The position numbers and the translations under genes were made by a program. Below the pieces are notes generated by a model. It searched no databases. It was not told where the DNA came from and saw only the letters and a program-made list of their open reading frames with translations. A DNA stretch of 60,976 nt from a virus: IMG/VR virus record IMGVR_UViG_3300017917_001501, positions 1-60,976 of that record. The stretch is one strand, 5' to 3'. Shown piece after piece: positions 8,070 through 15,539 of this stretch (position 1 is its first letter; each line of letters starts with the position of its first letter).

Positions 8070-8753
8070 TTAGCGTTTTTCGCGGCCTAGTTCTTCAGCA
8101 CCACCAACTGCGGCATCAGTTGCTGCAAAGCCATCAGTTTCTGGTTCTTCCATGTCTAAATCGCTTGCTGGAGGCGGAGGTAATTCTCCTGGTAGGCCAG
8201 CATCTGCACCACCTAAATCCATTGGTTGCGGAGCAGTGCCTGTTAAAATACCAACACCACTGTCAACACCTTCACGTGCTGATTGTAGTTGTGCCATTAG
8301 GCCTTCTAGTGTAGTTCCAACTGCTTGTTTGAATTGGTCAGCTTGTTCGCTACCAACTTGGTCACGAATGCTGTCAAGTAATTGAGGTAGTTGTTCATTT
8401 TGCATTTTACCAACTTTCTCAATAACGTCTTGTATGCTATCAACCATGTCTTTAGCGGCAAGTAATACTTCAGCATTACCAACTTCGCCTTCGTTTAGTT
8501 GACTGCGTTGTTCTTCTAACCAACTGTTCAGGCTTTCTTGAACTGTTAGTAATTCCATATAGCGTGGATTTGTTTCTGCACGATGGAAATCTGGGCTACG
8601 GCGAATCTTAGTAAGATTAGCTGAAATCGTTTCGCTTAAACGCTGTGCTTTAGCTATAGACAATTTATCATAGTCTATCGCAAAGCCAAAACGACTTTCC
8701 ATAAACTTGTTAATACGTTTTGCGGATGTCTTAGACATTTCTGATAGTTTCAT
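8070..8753 (-). CDS. Hypothetical phage structural/core-like protein (227 aa)
   Basis: Helical protein with a long predicted coiled-coil-like middle (residues about 90-170, rich in Gln, Glu, Leu) and an acidic, Pro/Gly-rich disordered tail (PPPPASDLDMEEPE). The N-terminal half contains a conserved-looking block (RRSPDFHRAETNPRYMELL). I recall similar proteins in marine T4-like phages but cannot name a function; a scaffold/core role would fit the composition. The start has AGGA upstream. A late promoter AATAAATA at 8848-8855 lies upstream inside the preceding gene. Confidence 0.65.
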   Translation of the reverse strand: MKLSEMSKTSAKRINKFMESRFGFAIDYDKLSIAKAQRLSETISANLTKIRRSPDFHRAETNPRYMELLTVQESLNSWLEEQRSQLNEGEVGNAEVLLAAKDMVDSIQDVIEKVGKMQNEQLPQLLDSIRDQVGSEQADQFKQAVGTTLEGLMAQLQSAREGVDSGVGILTGTAPQPMDLGGADAGLPGELPPPPASDLDMEEPETDGFAATDAAVGGAEELGREKR

Positions 8754-8765
8754 AGTTAAAAATTC

Positions 8766-9260
8766 CTAAACTTTAATATATTTAGCCGAATCTAGACTTT
8801 TCTTTAATTGTTTTTTAGCCTGTTCCAGTTTCGCCATTGTTTCAGTATATTTATTACTGAATAGATCAACGTTCCATTGATCATTAGCCTCTTGAGCTCG
8901 TCGATATCTATATCTGTATAGTGTTGCGTCAAATTCTAGTGCACCTACTAGTGTATCCCCTAACTGTATTTCTGCCGCTATATCATCACGTTTTTTATGC
9001 TTGGCTATACAGTAAAATATAGCGTCTTTTCTATTAAAAAAATCAAACAGCTGATTGTTACCGTCAAACACTCTCCAACACTTGTCATCATCTTTTATTA
9101 TCTTAAAGCGTCCAACAATTAAAGTGCCAGCACCAATTTGATAACAAAATGGTAATGGTCCTTGATTTAATTTTTCTAATTCGCTTTCAGTAAACCGACG
9201 TATCTTTTCTAAGTCAACTTCAGCTAATTCTCTTTTTGTAGATGATTTTTCCGTTTTCAT
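8766..9260 (-). CDS. Hypothetical phage protein (164 aa)
   Basis: Not recognised. Basic, soluble-looking, with a beta-rich middle (FCYQIGAGTLIVGRFKII) and a charged helical C-terminus. Its start overlaps the end of the preceding small gene by 41 nt and no strong ribosome site is seen, so it is probably translated by coupling. It belongs to the run of late virion-type genes between 7.7 and 10.3 kb. Confidence 0.55.
   Translation of the reverse strand: MKTEKSSTKRELAEVDLEKIRRFTESELEKLNQGPLPFCYQIGAGTLIVGRFKIIKDDDKCWRVFDGNNQLFDFFNRKDAIFYCIAKHKKRDDIAAEIQLGDTLVGALEFDATLYRYRYRRAQEANDQWNVDLFSNKYTETMAKLEQAKKQLKKSLDSAKYIKV
8848..8855 (-). promoter_or_regulatory. Late promoter AATAAATA
   Basis: NATAAATA element inside the 8766-9260 gene, about 95 nt upstream of the gene starting at 8753, on the same strand. 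An internal late promoter is plausible; chance occurrence in AT-rich DNA cannot be excluded. Confidence 0.4.
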
Positions 9261-9429
9261 TGATTCTTAATAATACGTCTTTGATAGTCAATTGGTTCGC
9301 CAACACTTGTTCGCGTTCAGTCAATTGATTTTTTGCGATAGGAGACTCATCAACAAACTTAGATAACAATTCTGTTTCTTCGTTGGTGATAGGTAATAAA
9401 ACTTTATTTGTTAATTCAACAATTTTCAT
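9220..9429 (-). CDS. Small hypothetical protein (69 aa)
   Basis: Short charged protein beginning MKIVELTNKVLLPITNEE, similar in style to small conserved proteins of marine myophages. It is preceded by a late promoter (9453-9460) and by a perfect inverted repeat GTTAACC-TTG-GGTTAAC, with AAGG before the ATG. It overlaps the next gene by 41 nt. Function unknown. Confidence 0.6.
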   Translation of the reverse strand: MKIVELTNKVLLPITNEETELLSKFVDESPIAKNQLTEREQVLANQLTIKDVLLRINENGKIIYKKRIS

Positions 9430-9433
9430 GTAA

Positions 9434-9450
9434 GTTAACCTTGGGTTAAC
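9434..9450. promoter_or_regulatory. Perfect inverted repeat GTTAACC-TTG-GGTTAAC at a late start site
   Basis: 7-bp arms and a 3-nt spacer immediately downstream of AATAAATA (9453-9460), so it covers the predicted +1. It could be an operator or a 5' mRNA hairpin. Compare AGGTTAA-T-TTAACCT at 38146-38160 and AGTGTTAACACT at 45442-45453. Confidence 0.4.
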
Positions 9451-9452
9451 TT

Positions 9453-9460
9453 TATTTATT
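9453..9460 (-). promoter_or_regulatory. Late promoter AATAAATA
   Basis: NATAAATA element 24 nt upstream of the ATG at 9429, just past the end of the upstream gene. Confidence 0.55.
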
Positions 9461-9770
9461 AGAATAGTGCGCGGCTTAAAAATCCTATAAAGCCTGCTAG
9501 AATTACGCCAAAGATACTTAATAGAATTTGTATGGTGCGACTACTGTGTTTTTCGTCGCCTGCGGTTACGGCGTTTTTAATGTCAACAAGATGGTCTTCA
9601 AACTTGTCCATACGTTCGTCCAAGTTGTCCATACGCCCTTCTAAATTTTCAAGTTTAGTTTCCAAGTTCTTGTACCTCTCGGCACAGATCTCAACGTGGG
9701 CTTCTAGATTTTTCTTTTCAATTTCTGTAGTGGTTGACATACGTCTCGCTCTCAATAGCGATGCTTTCAT
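9459..9770 (-). CDS. Coiled-coil protein with C-terminal membrane anchor
   Basis: Residues about 15-75 form a heptad-rich coiled coil (NLETKLENLEGRMDNLDERMDKFE); residues about 82-102 are a single membrane segment (IQILLSIFGVILAGFIGFLS), placing the coil on one side of the inner membrane. This architecture resembles small phage lysis-associated or holin-like proteins (XhlA type), but no function is proven. An alternative ATG eleven codons in (MSTTTEIEKK) may be the true start. Confidence 0.65.
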   Translation of the reverse strand: MKASLLRARRMSTTTEIEKKNLEAHVEICAERYKNLETKLENLEGRMDNLDERMDKFEDHLVDIKNAVTAGDEKHSSRTIQILLSIFGVILAGFIGFLSRALF

Positions 9771-9829
9771 TGTGCCTTAATCTGTTGCCTGTTGTGTGCC
9801 TTAATAAGATGCCTAGCATCAAATAATAT

Positions 9830-10252
9830 TTAGTTGCTTTGTTGAGCAATAAAGTATATATTTTTTTCAGGACCACTGGCATAGAACAAAGGTAATGGGG
9901 GTATGGCTGTTTCGTCTAATCCCAAAATTATAGGAGTAATTTTAAAATCGTCTTTGAGTGCGCCATATCGATCATGGTCAATGCTGTACACATCTTCTCG
10001 CTCAACACTAAATTCAAACTGCCAGATACGATGTTGTCCATGATAATTTATTCCAAAGCTATAATTTTTTATATCGTCTATAGCACTGTCTAAATAATCA
10101 AAACTCAGCAGTTGCGCACGTAAACTTAATAGTTGTTGTACCGTTTCCCAGTTACGCTGTTGATTACGCTGTTTAATCTTTTCGTTTGTCAATACATTGG
10201 TTTTTGTTATGTCGATTAATGTATATGCGTGATATTTGTATATTAGGTCCAT
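9830..10252 (-). CDS. Hypothetical phage protein (140 aa)
   Basis: Not recognised. A soluble protein with many aromatic residues and a beta-rich C-terminal half, in the late virion-type block. No ribosome site precedes the ATG; instead CTTAAATA lies exactly 5 nt upstream (10258-10265), which predicts a leaderless late transcript. Confidence 0.6.
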   Translation of the reverse strand: MDLIYKYHAYTLIDITKTNVLTNEKIKQRNQQRNWETVQQLLSLRAQLLSFDYLDSAIDDIKNYSFGINYHGQHRIWQFEFSVEREDVYSIDHDRYGALKDDFKITPIILGLDETAIPPLPLFYASGPEKNIYFIAQQSN

Positions 10253-10257
10253 GTCAA

Positions 10258-10265
10258 TATTTAAG
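10258..10265 (-). promoter_or_regulatory. Late-type element CTTAAATA, leaderless geometry
   Basis: Ends exactly 5 nt before the ATG at 10252, the same spacing as at 6492, 33272, 53855, 56589 and 59891. Confidence 0.4.
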
Positions 10266-10271
10266 CCATTA

Positions 10272-10300
10272 AAAAAGGCAGATAAAAAATCTGCCTTTTT
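10272..10300 (-). terminator. Intrinsic terminator after the 101-aa gene
   Basis: 12-bp stem AAAAAGGCAGAT/ATCTGCCTTTTT with a 5-nt loop; T-rich on both strands, so possibly bidirectional. Located 27 nt past the stop of the 10327-10632 gene. Confidence 0.85.
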
Positions 10301-10326
10301 GTATCACTAACTAATTTAAAATTAAA

Positions 10327-10632
10327 TTAGAATGTGAAGTTAGCTACAGTAGTACCAGATACGGCTGCGTTACAGATACCTTCCAATGAACCTGGTGTTG
10401 TGTTAGCTGCAGGAGCTGCACCAGAGATAGCAACACGGAAAGCACCGGATGCTGGAGTACCTAAGATTTCAACAGTTGCTACTGTTTCAATTGCACGAAC
10501 GATTTTTTCAAAATCGCTATCTACAGCATCATAACCTGTATGAACACCTGTTTTAGATACAGTGTACATAGCTAAGTCACGGCCTGTTGTTACTACTGGT
10601 AAAGCACCACCATTTGTACGAGTTACTGACAT
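10327..10632 (-). CDS. Small Ala/Thr/Gly-rich protein, probable virion component
   Basis: 101-aa protein with a composition (Ala, Gly, Thr, Val, few charged residues) typical of abundant capsid or decoration proteins. It is the only gene here insulated as a single unit: late promoter CATAAATA (10675-10682), a strong AGGAG ribosome site and an immediate strong terminator (10272-10300). These features indicate high late expression. I do not recognise the family, so the structural assignment is inference. Confidence 0.7.
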   Translation of the reverse strand: MSVTRTNGGALPVVTTGRDLAMYTVSKTGVHTGYDAVDSDFEKIVRAIETVATVEILGTPASGAFRVAISGAAPAANTTPGSLEGICNAAVSGTTVANFTF

Positions 10633-10674
10633 AATATTTCTCCTAAATTATTTTACGCATATCGCGCATACATT

Positions 10675-10682
10675 TATTTATG
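10675..10682 (-). promoter_or_regulatory. Late promoter CATAAATA
   Basis: NATAAATA element about 42 nt upstream of the ATG at 10632; the leader contains AGGAG. Drives the monocistronic unit closed by the terminator at 10272-10300. Confidence 0.65.
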
Positions 10683-10708
10683 CCGTGCGTAAAAAAATAA
10701 CTGAGTAG

Positions 10709-11941
10709 TTAATTGCGTTTTAAAAAGTTTTGGCGTGAAAATTCCAGTCTGTCAACAAGTTTAACAGCACCGCCATCGTGCCCAATGGCCACAAAACCTT
10801 CGGGTGTTGTAACTCGATATCCGTCGGCAGTTTTTTGGAATGTGCCAACACTTTCAACTTGACGTAGTTTGTTTAACAGCATGCCTTTTAACTCAATCAC
10901 TCTTTTGTATACGGCTAGTACGCCTAGTAGAGTATTGCTGTTATCTGCTACCCACTGCTCTTTGGCAGTAATTTTAGCCAAGCGGTTTTGTGCTACACGG
11001 TCGGTTACATTTTGTACATCTTTCATTAGCTCAGCATTGTAGTGAGCCATAAATTGTTTGAGGAATTCTACAGGCTCACCTATCTGTGAACCACTGCGTA
11101 TCATCTTGTTGATAAAAGGTTTAATGTTGCGTGCGAACTCTTTATTAGAAACAACTATATCAAATCTCTGCTGACCAATTTTTTCCATTGTTTTGTAAGT
11201 GGCCTGCATGTATTGTTGTATTTTAAGATTTTCGTTGGGTTTTAGACTAGCAACACCTGTTAAATCTTTATATGTAGCATCATCAAACCATACATCGGCA
11301 TGCTGATTAAGTCCGCCAACATTAACACCAAATGATGCTTTCATGGTATCAATAGTATCGCCTTCATAGGCTGTATGAAAAATAATACCTATTTTAGCAC
11401 GAGCAATACGTTCACCTAGGTGGCTGTTAACTGGTACGGCATAGGTAATAGTGTTTGGTGTAAACACATAGCTATCTTCGCCATTGACGTTAACCACTGT
11501 TACATCACCTTCAGTAAACATTAGGTCGCCTTGTACTACCCCACCAATACCAATCTTAGGCAAATGCTTTAATGCCTGTGCAAGTTTTTCGGCTAGCTCG
11601 GGAGTTTCGCTGTACCAATTTTGTATGTCTCTAATTGACTTACAACGTTTTGGTTCGCCTTTGGCAAACACCGATTTAGTACCAACAAAGAACTTGCCGT
11701 CAGCAGGGTCAATACCACAGATAATAGCCGGACTCCCATCCCATTTGACTGTTAGATTTGAAGTAGTGCCTGTACCTTCGGCCAACATATGACGCAGGCT
11801 TTCCACGTAGTTTAGTGCTTCTAGTGCGCCAGCATATCCGCTGTTAAAAATAAGATCTTCAAGGTGTTCAAGGTGAACATTCTTAGCTGATTCAGTTAAC
11901 AGCCAGTTGGGTGTTTCTTTTTTTATTTCAAATAATTTCAT
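10709..11941 (-). CDS. Nucleotidyltransferase/ligase-like phage protein (410 aa)
   Basis: Belongs to a family common in T4-like marine phages that I believe is usually left as a domain of unknown function. The sequence shows motifs like those of covalent nucleotidyltransferases (DNA/RNA ligases): K66-W-D-G in LTVKWDGSPAI (motif I, KxDG), FVGTKSVF (near motif Ia/II), GGVVQGDLMF (near motif III) and a C-terminal PEGFVAIGHDGGAVKLVD (like motifs IV-V, EGxVxK...KxK). If these are real, K66 would take up AMP or GMP. Alternative: an inactive structural relative in the head. The N-terminus MKLFEIKKE resembles those of neighbouring proteins. Confidence 0.65.
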   Translation of the reverse strand: MKLFEIKKETPNWLLTESAKNVHLEHLEDLIFNSGYAGALEALNYVESLRHMLAEGTGTTSNLTVKWDGSPAIICGIDPADGKFFVGTKSVFAKGEPKRCKSIRDIQNWYSETPELAEKLAQALKHLPKIGIGGVVQGDLMFTEGDVTVVNVNGEDSYVFTPNTITYAVPVNSHLGERIARAKIGIIFHTAYEGDTIDTMKASFGVNVGGLNQHADVWFDDATYKDLTGVASLKPNENLKIQQYMQATYKTMEKIGQQRFDIVVSNKEFARNIKPFINKMIRSGSQIGEPVEFLKQFMAHYNAELMKDVQNVTDRVAQNRLAKITAKEQWVADNSNTLLGVLAVYKRVIELKGMLLNKLRQVESVGTFQKTADGYRVTTPEGFVAIGHDGGAVKLVDRLEFSRQNFLKRN

Positions 11942-12723
11942 ACTCTAGTTTGACCACGTGCTTTTGCAACAAGCTGTCGATTTTTTAAAAGTTGTTCAAG
12001 TTTTTGAATTTCAGCTGGATCAGTTACACGCTTACGAGTATCCATGCGCCACCATGCGCCAGTTAGATCTTTTACTACATTAATACCAGCGTTAGTTTTA
12101 ACAGTTACTAGTCCTTGCTGTGTTGGTGCAGGTGCAGTTCTACCAACTGCTTTATCAAATGCCGCATCAACTTTCATTAGCTCGTTGGCCGATACTACAG
12201 GATCTTTAGTAATCCAATTTTTCCATCCTGTCTTGGTCTTTTGATAAGATTGATTACCAATGGTTAGAATACTACGATTTGGGTCCCAGGTAACACCGGC
12301 GTTGGCTTTAGCAGAAGGAGCTACTATACGTATGCCAGCTTGTTGTAGCTTGGCTGCAACATATTCGGCAGTCCTTGTTAGTTCTTCGCCGGTTAAGCCT
12401 TCATTTAATGCTGTCGACGACGATAGTGCTTTAACAATATCGTCCATTTTGATAGTTTTACGTGCGCCAGCTTGTTGTATCAAACTTTGAATTACGTTGT
12501 CTATAGCCTGTTCACGTGGCGTTGTTAAACCTGGTAGGTCCATAGCACGCGATGGATCTGCTTTACCGTGCCTTGCTTTGTACGCATCATAATCTTTTAC
12601 AGCATTAGGTGCTATTGCTTGAGCAACCCCTTTAGCCAATGGCGAAAACATTCCACGTGCTGTGCCCAGGAACCCCTTCTGCGTTGGCAAAATTTGCTCT
12701 TGAATTACATCATTAATCTTCAT
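11938..12723 (-). CDS. Hypothetical phage protein (261 aa)
   Basis: Not recognised. Start chosen at the ATG at 12723 (MKINDVIQEQ, AGGA about 9 nt upstream) because the longer frame upstream only reads through the overlapping 12713-12961 gene. A middle region (about residues 60-110) is helical; the C-terminal part holds a short beta motif (WDPNRSILTIGNQSYQKT) reminiscent of a small binding domain. It overlaps the ligase-like gene by 4 nt (ATGA), so the two are coupled. MKINDVIQE ends in IQE, compatible with a T4 gp21-type IxE cleavage site. Confidence 0.65.
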   Translation of the reverse strand: MKINDVIQEQILPTQKGFLGTARGMFSPLAKGVAQAIAPNAVKDYDAYKARHGKADPSRAMDLPGLTTPREQAIDNVIQSLIQQAGARKTIKMDDIVKALSSSTALNEGLTGEELTRTAEYVAAKLQQAGIRIVAPSAKANAGVTWDPNRSILTIGNQSYQKTKTGWKNWITKDPVVSANELMKVDAAFDKAVGRTAPAPTQQGLVTVKTNAGINVVKDLTGAWWRMDTRKRVTDPAEIQKLEQLLKNRQLVAKARGQTRV

Positions 12724-12961
12724 CTTTACATTTCCTAATGCCGCGAGTAAATTTGCTAGGATCTTGACTCTTGATTGCATTAATAAGACGGCGCTCAAGC
12801 TCGCCTGCTGTTTCAGCATCATAGCTTTCACGAATATGATTGATAAGATTAATAGCGCCGGCAATAATATTGTTAGCACGACTTTCTATTAAGTTTGCCT
12901 TATCTTTGTGAACTAGCAGCTCATCAAGTTCTGTGAGTATGCTCCGAGTACGCTTTTGCAA
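12713..12961 (-). CDS. Small helical protein (82 aa)
   Basis: Highly charged, all-helical protein of unknown function at the head of the three-gene run ending at 10709. It starts with TTG at 12961, with GGAG about 8 nt before it and a late promoter AATAAATA at 12982-12989. It overlaps the next gene by 11 nt. Confidence 0.6.
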   Translation of the reverse strand: MQKRTRSILTELDELLVHKDKANLIESRANNIIAGAINLINHIRESYDAETAGELERRLINAIKSQDPSKFTRGIRKCKDED

Positions 12962-12981
12962 AATTTTACTCCAATTTAGTA

Positions 12982-12989
12982 TATTTATT
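12982..12989 (-). promoter_or_regulatory. Late promoter AATAAATA
   Basis: NATAAATA element in the divergent gap between the minus-strand gene at 12961 and the plus-strand gene at 13046; oriented toward the minus-strand operon. Confidence 0.6.
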
Positions 12990-13045
12990 TGCGATCAAGA
13001 ATAAATTTATTTCTACTATTATAGCATTCATTAAATAAACTTACA

Positions 13046-13516
13046 ATGACAGAAACTATCAATTTTTACATGGTGTTTGAATCTATCTACTGGGATAAAC
13101 CTCCGGCCGCAGAAATTTCGCTCAATGGTAAAACCTTGTTCAATGGCCTCATTAACCAACAACAATTTGTTGTTGAATTTGACGAAACACTAGAGTTTGA
13201 TCAGTCTTACACCTTGTCAATACGCCGTTATGGCAAAGATGACAATCAGTGTCGTATTTTAGAGGATGGTAGTTTACAAGATCAAATTTTAATATTACGT
13301 CAACTTAAAATTGATCGCACTGATGTAAAAAATTTAATTGATAGCATAAGTTATAACTGTCCAGAATATCCAGAACCTTGGGCCACAGAACAGCGTGTTG
13401 CCGGAGTAGAACTAGAAGAAAAAGTTCTGGCAGAAACCTGGTTTGGACATAATGGTATTTGGTCATTGACCTTTACAGCACCTTTTTATCGATTTTTATT
13501 TAAGAGCCTACAATGA
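13046..13516 (+). CDS. Beta-sandwich-like hypothetical protein (156 aa)
   Basis: First of two genes on the plus strand, against the general direction. The N-terminal 70 residues look like alternating strands (AEISLNGKTLFNGL ... YTLSIRRYGKD), reminiscent of carbohydrate-binding-type sandwiches; no catalytic motif is apparent. It overlaps the following PLP-fold-like gene by 4 nt (ATGA) and faces a radical SAM gene, so the three may act together. Function unknown. Confidence 0.65.
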   Translation: MTETINFYMVFESIYWDKPPAAEISLNGKTLFNGLINQQQFVVEFDETLEFDQSYTLSIRRYGKDDNQCRILEDGSLQDQILILRQLKIDRTDVKNLIDSISYNCPEYPEPWATEQRVAGVELEEKVLAETWFGHNGIWSLTFTAPFYRFLFKSLQ

Positions 13517-14355
13517 CCTGGACTTTAGAACAAACAACAAAAAAACTACTGCCGTTACAGGACGATTATCTAAATAATTTAAAACGTTCCTGGTTTCAAG
13601 AACCTCAGACCTATGTTAACTACCACGAATTTAAGATTTTAGCCGAACGTTGGTTTAAGTCGACACAGGTAAACGACATACAAGGATGGAATGCTTTTCC
13701 TTGTGTTGATGTAATGTTGGGCTGTACTCATTTTATTGAAGCCTTTATACTAAAATATGGGTGGGATGGTATGCAGATACTGCCTAACGAATATGCCTAC
13801 TACGCATTAATTGGGGGTAAGCACGGAACCGAAGTTGGCAATCTGCGGCCCGGTGTGCCCTTAATAGTGTCATTGCCAAATTGGCGCTGTGCTGACCTAC
13901 GATGGGACTGGGAAGATGTTTTACGTGAGTGCGAAGCTAAAAACATTGACATACACATAGACTTTGCTTGGATAACTTCTGCCAGAAATATCAATATAGA
14001 CCTAGATCATCCAACCATTAAAAGTTTTGGTATGAGTATGAGTAAGTATGCTTTAGAATGGAATCGCATTGGGCTTCGTTGGAGTCGTCAACGGACATCA
14101 GATTCTATAACAATGTTTAATCATTACTACGGAGATGTCAACAGTAATCTAACGTCCTGTGGTGCTTATATGATTAAAAACATTCCTAGAGATTACGGGT
14201 GGAACAATTATGGCGATCAACACGAAAAAATTTGTCGTCGACTTGGTCTTAACACAACCAACCTACTGCATGTTGCACACAATGTTGATCGTTCAGAGTC
14301 TATTGGTATTGGAAAACTTTTAACTATTCGTCCAGATTCAAGCCCTACAGTCTAA
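13513..14355 (+). CDS. PLP-transferase-fold-like protein (280 aa)
   Basis: Not a confident family match, but the core resembles fold-type I aminotransferases: an acceptor-strand region HIDFAW near residue 148 (the usual cofactor-contacting Asp position) and SFGMSMSKYALEWNRIGLRW near residues 171-190, similar to the S-x-S-K ... R-x-G-x-R pattern of the PLP-binding lysine. At 280 aa it is much shorter than typical (about 380-430), with the C-terminal domain missing or reduced. It could be a minimal aminotransferase or a non-catalytic relative. Coupled to the upstream gene by a 4-nt overlap. Confidence 0.6.
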   Translation: MTWTLEQTTKKLLPLQDDYLNNLKRSWFQEPQTYVNYHEFKILAERWFKSTQVNDIQGWNAFPCVDVMLGCTHFIEAFILKYGWDGMQILPNEYAYYALIGGKHGTEVGNLRPGVPLIVSLPNWRCADLRWDWEDVLRECEAKNIDIHIDFAWITSARNINIDLDHPTIKSFGMSMSKYALEWNRIGLRWSRQRTSDSITMFNHYYGDVNSNLTSCGAYMIKNIPRDYGWNNYGDQHEKICRRLGLNTTNLLHVAHNVDRSESIGIGKLLTIRPDSSPTV

Positions 14356-14380
14356 TAACTGAAATCGCTTGTACATAAAA

Positions 14381-15520
14381 TTATAATAATTTGCTCCACT
14401 CAGGACATAATTTAGAAAAGTCATTGCCACGTACTAGGTCAATGGCATTCACTGCTTTCCAAAATGGTGCATTATCCATTTTTTCTATCACAGAAAGACT
14501 TTCAACTAAGTCTATCAGTTGTGGATAATTTTTAAACTTTTCTAATAGAATATATTTGATATCGGGACTAATACTTCGAATACCAAAACTTCCAATTACT
14601 TTTTGAAAAATTAAATTAGTTGGATCGCCGTAACGATTGACTGTGTATTTGTTGTTATACCAATCAACTAGTTCATCAAGATAATACAAATTTAAATAAC
14701 CCCAGGAACAATTTATATTGTACATATAATTGTCTGGGGCATTAGTATTGTACCAATCTAAATTATTACATACTTCTTGCCATTTGGCACCAGTGCGTTG
14801 ATATTCAAATCTGGTACCTACGTCATCGATACTAAAGTAGAGTTCAACTAATTTGCATTTTTCCCATAATGCTAGTACGTCATCGGATACTTTAACAGTT
14901 CCATTGGTATTGTAAAATACTCTAACATCACTGAGTCCACGTACTTCATCAATATTTTTAAGTAAATTTATGTGGCTTGAGGACATTAAAGGTTCGCCAC
15001 CACCATGAAAATGTACATTCACAATGTTTTTAAGTTGCTCATTGTTAGCAATTTCAATTTGATTAAATTTGTCAAACTTAAAAACACTGACATCAGCATC
15101 AGGATGTATTTTTTCAAAATCTGGTATCCAAGTAGTACTATGACGTGGTCCACAAATCATACATTTTAAATTGCAAAGATTGCCAACGCTGTAATCAAGA
15201 CTTTGTGGGGCATCTATGTCAATGTTACTATCATGATGAAATTGTTCCCAAGATTTTTTTGCGCCCCGGCGTCGACTTTCTAAACCAGAATTTTCAGCAT
15301 TATAACAGTATTGGCAACCTGGTATTAGTTGATTATTTTCCACTGCGATTTTTATTTGTTTACGCCCTGAGCTAGTCCACGCTTTACCAAGGTCAAGTGT
15401 GTTATCTGTACTAGTGTATCCTTGATAAAAGCTACAAGGATTATAATTAATGGATCCGTTAAATGACCATACAGAAATATTTTTGTATATTTCGTAACAA
15501 AAATATTTTTTATCTTCCAT
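14381..15520 (-). CDS. Radical SAM protein, twitch/SPASM-like (379 aa)
   Basis: Third radical SAM enzyme. CxxxCxxC is Cys116, Cys120, Cys123 (CNLKCMIC); GGGE at 173-176. Upstream cysteines at 29, 69 and 72 match the N-terminal auxiliary-type pattern of the other phage paralogues. It converges on the plus-strand pair 13046-14355 with a 25-nt gap that shows no clear terminator. Substrate unknown. Confidence 0.86.
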   Translation of the reverse strand: MEDKKYFCYEIYKNISVWSFNGSINYNPCSFYQGYTSTDNTLDLGKAWTSSGRKQIKIAVENNQLIPGCQYCYNAENSGLESRRRGAKKSWEQFHHDSNIDIDAPQSLDYSVGNLCNLKCMICGPRHSTTWIPDFEKIHPDADVSVFKFDKFNQIEIANNEQLKNIVNVHFHGGGEPLMSSSHINLLKNIDEVRGLSDVRVFYNTNGTVKVSDDVLALWEKCKLVELYFSIDDVGTRFEYQRTGAKWQEVCNNLDWYNTNAPDNYMYNINCSWGYLNLYYLDELVDWYNNKYTVNRYGDPTNLIFQKVIGSFGIRSISPDIKYILLEKFKNYPQLIDLVESLSVIEKMDNAPFWKAVNAIDLVRGNDFSKLCPEWSKLL

Positions 15521-15539
15521 GACGTTTTTATTTTCTCTA

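Noticed and set aside
9809-9822. Small hairpin GATGC-TAG-GCATC after the 9830 gene as a terminator
   Set aside because: The stem is only 5 bp and no T tract follows on the minus strand.
12724-12879. N-terminal extension of the 11938 gene
   Set aside because: The extra 52 residues are hydrophobic read-through of the overlapping 12713-12961 gene; an ATG with AGGA upstream exists at 12723.
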